Source: Deltaproteobacteria bacterium
Lineage (GTDB): Bacteria > Desulfobacterota > Desulfuromonadia > Desulfuromonadales > JAAYDE01
Reading direction: 5' to 3'
Length of the DNA stretch: 6,461 nucleotides
Assembly: GCA_017417085.1 (NCBI GenBank)
Contig: JAFPZV010000277.1
Span: forward strand, 1 to 6,461
Part shown: in pieces, positions 1 through 5,123 of the stretch
Layout of the letters: every line of letters begins with the position of its first letter
Position numbering within the stretch: the stretch's first letter is position 1
Notes under the pieces: model-generated
Database searches by the model: none
Told to the model about the DNA's origin: nothing
Seen by the model: the letters and a program-made list of their open reading frames with translations, nothing else
Made by a program: the position numbers and the translations under genes

Positions 1-429
1 CGGGCGGGAAATTCCGACAAGGGCTCCATTACCGCGCTTTATACCGTGCTGGTAGAAGGTGACGATATGACCGAGCCTATAGCCGACGAAACCCGCTCCA
101 TTTTGGATGGGCATATTGTGCTGTCACGCAAGCTGGCGGCCGCCAACCACTATCCTGCCATTGATGTGCAGGCCAGCGTCAGTCGTGTAATGAACTCCAT
201 TGTCACCAAGGAACACAAACAGGCGGCACAAAAATTGCGTAAAATTCTGGCCAAGTACGCCGAAGTGGAACTGCTGGTGCAAATAGGCGAGTACAAAAAG
301 GGATCGGACAAGGACGCTGACGATGCCCTGAGCCGCATTGATGCCGTGAACGCTTTTCTGAAACAGGGTTTGGGTGAAAAGAGCACATTTGACGAGACCC
401 TGCAGGCACTTTTGAAAGTTGTTTCCTGA
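1..429 (+). CDS. sctN: Type III secretion ATPase SctN, C-terminal part (5' truncated by window)
   Basis: The reading frame is open from base 1 to the TGA at 427-429, giving 142 residues of C-terminal sequence. An internal ATG at 46 is not the real start, because the frame already reads [20 protein letters not shown] upstream of it, a stretch typical of the SctN/FliI catalytic core. The [18 protein letters not shown] segment (about residues 29-46) and ASVSRVM (about 59-65) are family hallmarks. By analogy with F1-type ATPases, the arginine of the SVSR element (visible residue 62) is the likely arginine finger (inference). The rest is the helical C-terminal domain that touches chaperones and substrates. 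SctN is a hexameric cytosolic ATPase that strips chaperones and unfolds export substrates. The Walker A and B motifs lie upstream of the window. The gene overlaps sctO by one base, suggesting translational coupling. Flagellar FliI is the only serious alternative, and the neighbours exclude it. Confidence 0.96.
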   Translation, partial: RAGNSDKGSITALYTVLVEGDDMTEPIADETRSILDGHIVLSRKLAAANHYPAIDVQASVSRVMNSIVTKEHKQAAQKLRKILAKYAEVELLVQIGEYKKGSDKDADDALSRIDAVNAFLKQGLGEKSTFDETLQALLKVVS

Positions 430-920
430 TGCCGGCAAGTTATCCGCTGGAGCCTCTGCTCACCGTGCGCCATTTTCGGGAGAATGCGGCTCAAAATGCA
501 CTGCGGCGTGCGGAACGGGCAGTTCGTGATGCGGAAAATTTGATTGTGCAACGTCAGCGGGAGTTGGAAGAGTATCGTATCTGGCGTTTTGAAGAGGAAG
601 AACGGCGCTACACCGAGATTATGGGGCAGGAAATGCTCATGCCTGAGCTCGACAAGTTTCGTGCCGGTCTGGCGGCTCTGGCCAACGAGGAACAAGGCAA
701 GATACTGGCGGTAGAACAGGCACGTGCCGAGTTGGAAAAGTGCCAGGCCGCAGTGGAGCAGGCGCGTCAGGCAGTTAAAACCGCTCAGAGGGAAACTGCC
801 AAAATTGTTGCACACAAGGATATCTGGAAGGCCGAAGCTAAAAAGGAAGCGGAACGTCAGGAAGATCTCGAAACCGAGGAGTTTAAACCTCGTTCTATAA
901 ACACTGAAGAAGACGAATAG
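429..920 (+). CDS. sctO: Type III secretion central stalk protein SctO (YscO/FliJ-like)
   Basis: A 163-residue, highly charged, almost wholly helical protein. After a short head (YPLEPLLTVRHFRENAA, residues 5-21), residues about 20-150 are rich in Glu, Arg, Ala and Gln with heptad-like spacing, as expected for a long antiparallel coiled coil. The tail has the pattern HKDIWKAEAKKEAERQEDLE followed by EEF, which is typical of YscO-type proteins. No signal peptide or membrane segment is visible. In this family the protein inserts into the SctN hexamer like the gamma subunit of F1, contacts the export gate protein SctV, and helps recycle chaperones. The ATG at 429 shares its A with the sctN TGA and has no strong Shine-Dalgarno, so translation is probably coupled to sctN. 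Sequence conservation in this family is low, so identification rests on length, coiled coil, tail motif and position between sctN and sctP. Confidence 0.92.
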   Translation: MPASYPLEPLLTVRHFRENAAQNALRRAERAVRDAENLIVQRQRELEEYRIWRFEEEERRYTEIMGQEMLMPELDKFRAGLAALANEEQGKILAVEQARAELEKCQAAVEQARQAVKTAQRETAKIVAHKDIWKAEAKKEAERQEDLETEEFKPRSINTEEDE

Positions 921-934
921 GGGAGGGAGAGAAC

Positions 935-3130
935 ATGACCGTTGTGAAGATAAGCATGATGGAAAATCCTTTGATTGGCGGTACTTCAGATGTGGCCCCC
1001 ATGCCGCCCCTCCCGGAAGATGTTGAAGCTTTTGCGCAGGCGATGAAATCGTCGCCGAATGATATGCCGAGGGCGGTAACACGGCAGCAAGGGAAAACAG
1101 CAGCGGAAACGACATCTTCAACCAGCAGTCAAGTACAAGTATCTGCGGAAAAACCGGTTGGAAGCACGATGGCGCATCAGGAAAAAACGGTGACGCAGGC
1201 AGCGCCATCACCAAACGCTCAAGTGCAGGCATCTGCGGAAAAACCGGTTGTAAGCACGGTGACGCATCAGGAAAAGCCGATGACGCAGGCAACGCCGCCG
1301 TCGCCCAACAGTCAAGTGCAGGCATCCGCGGAAAAACCGGTTGTAAGCACGGTGACACATCAGGAAAAGCCAATGACGCAGGCAACGCCGCCGTCACCCA
1401 ACGCTCAAGTGCAGGCATCTGCGGAAAAACCGGCTGTAAGTACGATGGCGCATCAGGAAAAAACGGTGATGCAGGCAACGCCGTCGCCCAACGGTCAAGT
1501 TCAGGCATCTGTAGAAAAACCGGTTGTAAGCACGGTAGCACATCAGGAAAAACCGGTGATGCAGGCAGCGCTGTCGCCCAACGGTCAAGTGCAGGCATCC
1601 GTGGAAAAACCGGTTGTAAGCACGGTGGCGCATCAAGAAAAGCCGGTGATGCAAGCAACGCCGTCGTCGTCCAACGGCCAGGTGCAGACATCCGCGGAAA
1701 AACCGGTTGTAAGCACGGTGGCGCATCAAGAAAAGCCGGTGATGCAGGTAGCTCCATCACCAAACGGTCAAGTACAGACATCTGCGGAAAAACCGGTGAC
1801 GCAGGCAGCGTCATCGCCCAACGGTCAAACGCAGGCATCCGCGGAAAAGCCGGTTATAAGCGCTGCGACGACACAGCAACAGGAAAAAACGATGATAGAA
1901 ACGATACCGCAAACCATCAGTCGAGCACAAGTACCTACGGAAAAACCGGTTGTAAACACGATGGCACATCAGGAAAAACCGGAGATGGAGGCAACGCCGT
2001 CGCCAAATGGTCAAGTGCAGGCATCTGCGGAAAAACCGGTTGTAAACACGATGGCACATCAGGAAAAAAACGTGACTCAAACAGCGCCGTCGCCAAACGC
2101 TCAAGTGCAGGCATCTGTGGAAAAACCGGTTGTGAGTACAGTGACGCCTCAGGAAAAAACGGTGACACAAGCAACGCCGTCGCCAAACGGTCAAGTGCAG
2201 GCATCTGTGGAAAAACCGGTTGTGAGTACAGTGATGCCTCAGGAAAAAACGGTGACACAAGCGACGCCGTCGCAAAACTCTCAAGAGCAGGCATTCTCAG
2301 AAAAACCGGTTGTAAACACGGTGCTCCAACAGGGAAAAGCAGCAGTACAGAACAATCTTCCTCCTCAGGCTCGTACAGAAAGCGGTGTATCGGTTTCAGA
2401 GCCCCAACTACAAAATGCTTCGGGGAAAAGAACGGAATCGACGTTCGTACAAACACGGGCACAGGAAGCTTCTCCAACGTCTGTTTCCAGTCGCGGGAGC
2501 GGCATTGCCCAAACAGTTGAGCCCCAGCGTTCCGAAAATGCTGGGATTACGCAGAATGTTGTACAGAACATACCTTCCTCAAACGTTTCACGTACGAATC
2601 AAAAGGGGCTGAAACTTGATGACGAACGTTTAATGCAGGCCTTGGGGGTTGGGGAGAAGCGCAAAACCACAAAAGAGGTATCATCCTTGCCGCCCATGAA
2701 CGGACCCCTGGATGGTTTGGGAGTCCAGACAATGAGCAGGGCGGAGGCTTCTTCGGAAGTGGAACCTGCAAATGCCAATCTGCATATAGATAACGAAACG
2801 GTGCAGAAATGCGTGGAAAGGATACTGGTTTCCCGTCCCGAAGACGGCACCAGCGAAGTACGCATTCAGATAGGCCGCGATATTTTGCCGGATACGGAAA
2901 TTCGTCTGAACCGGGGTGTAGATGGCCAACTGAACATCCATATGTATACGGGTAACGAGTCTTCCTTTCAGAGCATGGTTGCCATGCGCAACGATCTGTT
3001 GAATAATTTGGAGCATCAGGAAAACAATAGTGTGCGGGTAGAAATTTCCTTCCAAAATGATGCGGAAAACGGTGATATGAATCGTCGTTCGCGTGGTTAT
3101 GTCCAGCAGGATGACAGTCTGCAAAACTGA
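935..3130 (+). CDS. sctP: SctP needle-length ruler / substrate-specificity switch protein with a large tandem-repeat domain
   Basis: A 731-residue protein preceded by a strong purine-rich Shine-Dalgarno (GGGAGGGAG, 921-929) five bases before the ATG. Residues 1-69 are Ser/Thr/Met-rich, as in secreted type III proteins, and include PLPEDVEAFAQAMK, resembling a short N-terminal motif of SctP/HpaP proteins. Residues 70-453 are 13 copies of a unit of about 30 residues, with a partial copy at 454-472. Residues about 473-615 are non-repetitive, Ser/Gln-rich and probably disordered. Residues about 620-715 form the C-terminal switch domain, with VRIQIGRDILPDTEIRL near 642-658 followed by the SSFQSMVAMRNDLLNNLE helix, the HpaP/YscP T3S4-type pattern. 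SctP is exported, measures the needle and triggers the change in SctU specificity. Known relatives are usually shorter (YscP about 450-515 residues, HpaP and HrpP about 200). The position between sctO and sctQ supports the call. Weak conservation of the N-terminal two thirds is expected for rulers. Confidence 0.9.
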   Translation: MTVVKISMMENPLIGGTSDVAPMPPLPEDVEAFAQAMKSSPNDMPRAVTRQQGKTAAETTSSTSSQVQVSAEKPVGSTMAHQEKTVTQAAPSPNAQVQASAEKPVVSTVTHQEKPMTQATPPSPNSQVQASAEKPVVSTVTHQEKPMTQATPPSPNAQVQASAEKPAVSTMAHQEKTVMQATPSPNGQVQASVEKPVVSTVAHQEKPVMQAALSPNGQVQASVEKPVVSTVAHQEKPVMQATPSSSNGQVQTSAEKPVVSTVAHQEKPVMQVAPSPNGQVQTSAEKPVTQAASSPNGQTQASAEKPVISAATTQQQEKTMIETIPQTISRAQVPTEKPVVNTMAHQEKPEMEATPSPNGQVQASAEKPVVNTMAHQEKNVTQTAPSPNAQVQASVEKPVVSTVTPQEKTVTQATPSPNGQVQASVEKPVVSTVMPQEKTVTQATPSQNSQEQAFSEKPVVNTVLQQGKAAVQNNLPPQARTESGVSVSEPQLQNASGKRTESTFVQTRAQEASPTSVSSRGSGIAQTVEPQRSENAGITQNVVQNIPSSNVSRTNQKGLKLDDERLMQALGVGEKRKTTKEVSSLPPMNGPLDGLGVQTMSRAEASSEVEPANANLHIDNETVQKCVERILVSRPEDGTSEVRIQIGRDILPDTEIRLNRGVDGQLNIHMYTGNESSFQSMVAMRNDLLNNLEHQENNSVRVEISFQNDAENGDMNRRSRGYVQQDDSLQN
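1142..2350 (+). repeat. Tandem 30-residue (about 90-bp) coding repeats in sctP
   Basis: Thirteen head-to-tail units, with starts at 1142, 1232, 1325, 1418, 1508, 1598, 1691, 1781, 1838, 1937, 2024, 2114 and 2204, plus a decayed fourteenth at 2294-2350. The consensus is SAEKPVVSTVAHQEKPV followed by a second part, MQATPSPNGQVQA. Unit lengths in codons are 30, 31, 31, 30, 30, 31, 30, 19, 33, 29, 30, 30, 30, so every length change keeps the frame. Units 2 and 3, and the first three quarters of units 12 and 13, are nearly identical at DNA level, pointing to recent duplication. Unit 8 lacks 11 residues and unit 9 is strongly diverged. The composition (Pro, Gln, Val, Glu, Lys, Ser, Thr; no Cys or Trp) suggests an extended flexible chain. 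This array is the presumed ruler segment of SctP. Confidence 0.97.
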
Positions 3131-3156
3131 AATATTTTTAAAACGACGGAGCCCCC

Positions 3157-4215
3157 ATGACAGAAGTGACTGAATGGCCGGATTTTGCTCCGGAGCCACT
3201 GTCTCCGCTGTTGGCGCAGATCGGCAATGTGCTGTTTACGAGGAAACATCCCTGGCAGATGCCAATAGGTGCTTATACTGGACTGTTGGCTCCAGTGGCC
3301 AGGGGCGCAGAGTTTACGCCAGCTTTTACGTTGGGCCTGGAATGGAACAGAGCCATCTGGAATCTGGAGATCGGCAATCCATTGGTTTTATTCCTGCATC
3401 CTGCGTTGTCTACAGTTTCTACAGAAACGGTTCTTCCAGAAGAGTTGCAACAGGCCCTGCTGGAGTTGTTGCTGACACCGCTTTTGACCGATCTGGAAGC
3501 ACTTTTGGGCGGAAGGATTATTTTGACCAAACCCTCGGAAGCTGCACCGCTCTGCCATATTGCTTTGGAATGGAGGAGTGACAGCATAAATGTGCCTCTG
3601 CGTATTGGTGTTCCTGGTGCGGCTCCAGCCTTGACGCTTTTGGAAAAATTGCGGGGTTTACCCATAGCTGTGGCGGCTCCGGATGAGATTCCCATGGAAA
3701 TAGGGGTGGAAGCAGGGCGTATGAGAATTGCCTTTGGGGAGCTTGCCGGGCTTGCCGTTGGTGATGTTCTTCTGCCCGATGTTTATCCGGCAGTTCAGGG
3801 CTGGCTGACCCTGAATCTGGCGTCCATAAACAATGCTTTTCAGTTGCGGTGTGAACTTTTGGGGACTACGCTCAAGATTGCCGATTTTGTCGCTTCTTCA
3901 CAGGAGGAATTCATGACTGAGACTGCACAGGAAGTCTTGTCGCAAGATACTGCAGAGACGGTGGAAAATGCACCGGTCGTACCAGGTGTTCCACCGGATG
4001 TAAACCAGTTGGAGGCAACCTTGACTTTCGAACTGGAACGCCGTCTGATGACGGTGCGGGAAATTGGGGAACTCGTGCCCGGTTACACCTTTGCTTTGGG
4101 ATGTGACGGTACCGCTCCGGTTACTTTGCGCGTCAACGGCAAAGCACTGGGAACAGGCCGGCTGGTTGACATGAACGGGGTGCTGGGAGTGCAGATTACC
4201 ACTTGGCGGCAATAA
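3157..4215 (+). CDS. sctQ: Type III secretion sorting-platform (C-ring) protein SctQ, full-length form
   Basis: A 352-residue protein beginning at an ATG with GGAG (3148-3151) five bases upstream, 26 bases after the sctP stop. The N-terminal half (to about residue 170) is Leu-rich and poorly conserved, as in YscQ and HrcQ. Residues about 178-247 form a first SpoA-type domain (IPMEIGVEAGRMRIAFGELA, then GDVLLPD). Residues about 248-282 are an acidic, Thr/Gln/Pro-rich linker. Residues about 283-352 form the second SpoA domain (LEATLTFELERRLMTVREIG, then the LRVNGKALGTGRLVDMNG motif and a terminal TTW). SctQ pods beneath the injectisome bind SctK and SctL and recruit substrate-chaperone complexes. 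SpoA1-SpoA2 pairing and binding of free SpoA2 are known for this family. The flagellar homologues FliM and FliN are unlikely given the flanking sctP and sctR. Confidence 0.93.
   Translation: MTEVTEWPDFAPEPLSPLLAQIGNVLFTRKHPWQMPIGAYTGLLAPVARGAEFTPAFTLGLEWNRAIWNLEIGNPLVLFLHPALSTVSTETVLPEELQQALLELLLTPLLTDLEALLGGRIILTKPSEAAPLCHIALEWRSDSINVPLRIGVPGAAPALTLLEKLRGLPIAVAAPDEIPMEIGVEAGRMRIAFGELAGLAVGDVLLPDVYPAVQGWLTLNLASINNAFQLRCELLGTTLKIADFVASSQEEFMTETAQEVLSQDTAETVENAPVVPGVPPDVNQLEATLTFELERRLMTVREIGELVPGYTFALGCDGTAPVTLRVNGKALGTGRLVDMNGVLGVQITTWRQ
3902..3907 (+). promoter_or_regulatory. Internal Shine-Dalgarno inside sctQ
   Basis: AGGAGG is a perfect anti-16S match lying inside the sctQ reading frame. 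It sits five bases before an ATG at 3913 that is in frame with sctQ (252 codons downstream of the sctQ start). It is a better ribosome binding site than the one in front of sctQ itself. It falls in the linker immediately before the second SpoA domain, which is where functional internal starts lie in yscQ, spaO and ssaQ. Confidence 0.88.
3913..4215 (+). CDS. SctQ-C, internally initiated short form of SctQ (SpoA2 domain)
   Basis: A predicted 100-residue product starting at Met253 of SctQ and sharing its stop. It has an acidic 30-residue leader (MTETAQEVLSQDTAE and onward) and then the complete second SpoA domain (LEATLTFELERRL through VQITTWRQ). The start is supported by the AGGAGG at 3902-3907 with ideal five-base spacing. 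In Yersinia (YscQ-C), Salmonella (SpaO short form, SsaQ-S) and others, such a fragment is made from the same mRNA, dimerises, and binds or stabilises the full-length protein in the sorting platform. The same role is inferred here. The sequence shows the signal but not that the protein is made. Confidence 0.8.
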   Translation: MTETAQEVLSQDTAETVENAPVVPGVPPDVNQLEATLTFELERRLMTVREIGELVPGYTFALGCDGTAPVTLRVNGKALGTGRLVDMNGVLGVQITTWRQ

Positions 4216-4252
4216 CGACAAGAGAGATGGTTTTTAACCTATTGGAATATTT

Positions 4253-4256
4253 AAGG
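4253..4256 (+). promoter_or_regulatory. Ribosome binding site deciding the sctR start
   Basis: AAGG lies seven bases before the ATG at 4264, good spacing. An in-frame TTG at 4258 would extend the protein by two residues (Met-His), but would sit only one base from this element. The ATG is therefore preferred. Confidence 0.6.
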
Positions 4257-4263
4257 TTTGCAT

Positions 4264-4914
4264 ATGGCCGGAGTTAATCCGCTTTATCTGGTATTAGGAA
4301 TGGCGCTGCTGGGGTTGGCGCCATTTTTCCTTATGATGGTTACTTCCTACGTGAAAATTGTGGTCGTAACTTCACTGGTACGTAACGCGCTGGGAGTGCA
4401 ACAGGTACCGCCGACCATGGTTATGAATGGTCTCGCCATTATTTTGTCTCTCTTCATTATGGCGCCCATGATGATGGATACGATGGATATCCTGAAGCGA
4501 ATTTCTGTTCATGCGAATATGGCGCCAAGAGAAGTGATTGAAATTTTTAAAAAGGCTTCGCCGCCGCTGCGCAAGTTTCTGGCCGACAACTCCAGCGACA
4601 ATATCATGAAAACCCTTATGAGTACCGCCCGTCGGATCTGGCCCAAAGAGCGGCATGATTTTATCTCGGAAGACAATATGTTCATTCTGGTGCCGGCCTT
4701 TACCATTTCAGAACTGACCAAAGCTTTCCAGATAGGATTTCTCCTGTACTTACCATTTGTCGCCATAGATCTTATCATTTCCAATATTTTATTAGCGATG
4801 GGAATGATGATGGTTTCGCCGATGACGATTTCTCTGCCGTTCAAATTGTTGTTGTTTGTCACATTGGACGGTTGGTTGAAAGTGAGCCAGGGATTGTTGC
4901 TGAGCTATAGTTAA
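4264..4914 (+). CDS. sctR: Type III secretion export-gate membrane protein SctR (YscR/FliP family)
   Basis: A 216-residue hydrophobic protein, the usual length for SctR. Strong family signatures are visible: TSYVKIVVVTSLVRNALG (residues 27-44) followed by VQQVPP, then VMNGLAIILSLFIMAP. It has four hydrophobic segments, at about 7-27, 52-70, 155-180 and 185-213. Between segments two and three is the charged loop with FKKASPPLRKFL, an RRIWPKERHDF stretch and ISEDNMFILVPAF. The C-terminal half carries SELTKAFQIGFLLYLPFVAI followed by the DLIISNILLAMGMMMVSP region, near-invariant in SctR and FliP. Five SctR copies with SctS and SctT form the export pore in the inner membrane. The gene lies 48 bases after sctQ, in the canonical order. 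Unusually, no sctS follows: the next 209 bases are non-coding and then an NRPS begins. The ATG is chosen over the TTG at 4258 on Shine-Dalgarno spacing. Confidence 0.97.
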   Translation: MAGVNPLYLVLGMALLGLAPFFLMMVTSYVKIVVVTSLVRNALGVQQVPPTMVMNGLAIILSLFIMAPMMMDTMDILKRISVHANMAPREVIEIFKKASPPLRKFLADNSSDNIMKTLMSTARRIWPKERHDFISEDNMFILVPAFTISELTKAFQIGFLLYLPFVAIDLIISNILLAMGMMMVSPMTISLPFKLLLFVTLDGWLKVSQGLLLSYS

Positions 4915-4915
4915 A

Positions 4916-4938
4916 GAAGGCACGTTTTGCCGCCCTTC
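4916..4938 (+). terminator. Weak hairpin just after sctR (possible transcript end)
   Basis: GAAGG at 4916-4920 can pair with CCTTC at 4934-4938, with an extra C-G pair possible across one bulged base and a loop of about ten bases. It lies directly after the sctR TAA, where an operon terminator would be expected. No T-run follows, so it is not a standard intrinsic terminator and may only protect the 3' end. Confidence 0.2.
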
Positions 4939-4987
4939 AGGCGATTTCTCATGCCGGATAATTGATATTATGTAAACTAAAAAGTTA

Positions 4988-5046
4988 TTCCCACTTCCCG
5001 CGGCACATGGCGTTTTGCGCATTAACTTGATTCCATGGGTTCCCAC
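4988..5046 (+). repeat. Three copies of a TTCCC(A/G)C heptamer in the sctR-NRPS intergenic region
   Basis: TTCCCAC at 4988-4994 is followed immediately by TTCCCGC at 4995-5001, and TTCCCAC recurs at 5040-5046. The first two form a direct tandem pair upstream of the candidate promoter. The third falls inside its spacer. They could be binding sites for a regulator, but short motifs like this can also arise by chance. Confidence 0.25.
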
Positions 5047-5056
5047 ATCTTAAAAT
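5027..5056 (+). promoter_or_regulatory. Candidate sigma70-type promoter for the NRPS gene
   Basis: TTGATT (5027-5032) and TAAAAT (5051-5056) match the -35 and -10 consensus at 4/6 and 5/6 positions with an 18-base spacer. Transcription would start near 5063, leaving a leader of about 60 bases before the ATG at 5124. It lies in a locally AT-rich non-coding stretch, and it would make the NRPS independent of the secretion operon. The call is from consensus match only. Confidence 0.4.
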
Positions 5057-5070
5057 AGGAAACATTTTTT

Positions 5071-5090
5071 TGAGCATGTTGTGATGCTCA
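5071..5090 (+). promoter_or_regulatory. Perfect 7-bp dyad (operator or leader hairpin) ahead of the NRPS gene
   Basis: TGAGCAT (5071-5077) and ATGCTCA (5084-5090) are perfect inverted repeats separated by GTTGTG. The dyad starts about 15 bases after the candidate -10 box and ends 33 bases before the NRPS start codon. That suits a repressor operator or an mRNA hairpin. The T-run (5065-5071) precedes the hairpin rather than following it, so it is not an intrinsic terminator on either strand. Confidence 0.4.
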
Positions 5091-5123
5091 GACCATGTCA
5101 CCTGTAGTGGAGCCAAAGCTGCC

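Noticed and set aside
150..1838. A 562-residue open frame on the minus strand across sctN-O-P
   Set aside because: It runs antisense to three well-supported genes. Its repeats (LPASP, FPQMPALERW and similar) are the reverse complement of the sctP repeats, whose periodic codons keep the antisense frame free of stops.
1142..2350. Possible CRISPR array or intergenic satellite
   Set aside because: The repeats are contiguous without unique spacers, and lengths vary only in multiples of three within an open reading frame. They are coding repeats.
1811..2477. Minus-strand frames of 157 and 180 residues with repeated Arg/His/Phe-rich or Pro-rich units
   Set aside because: They are shadows of the sctP tandem repeats, with no start signals or recognisable protein family.
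4227..4277. Short frame starting at ATG 4227 between sctQ and sctR, overlapping sctR
   Set aside because: It has only 16 codons, no conserved features, and overlaps the well-supported sctR start in another frame.
5071..5090. Hairpin as an intrinsic terminator
   Set aside because: The T-run lies before the stem on the plus strand, and becomes an A-run after the stem on the minus strand. Neither orientation gives stem followed by U-run.
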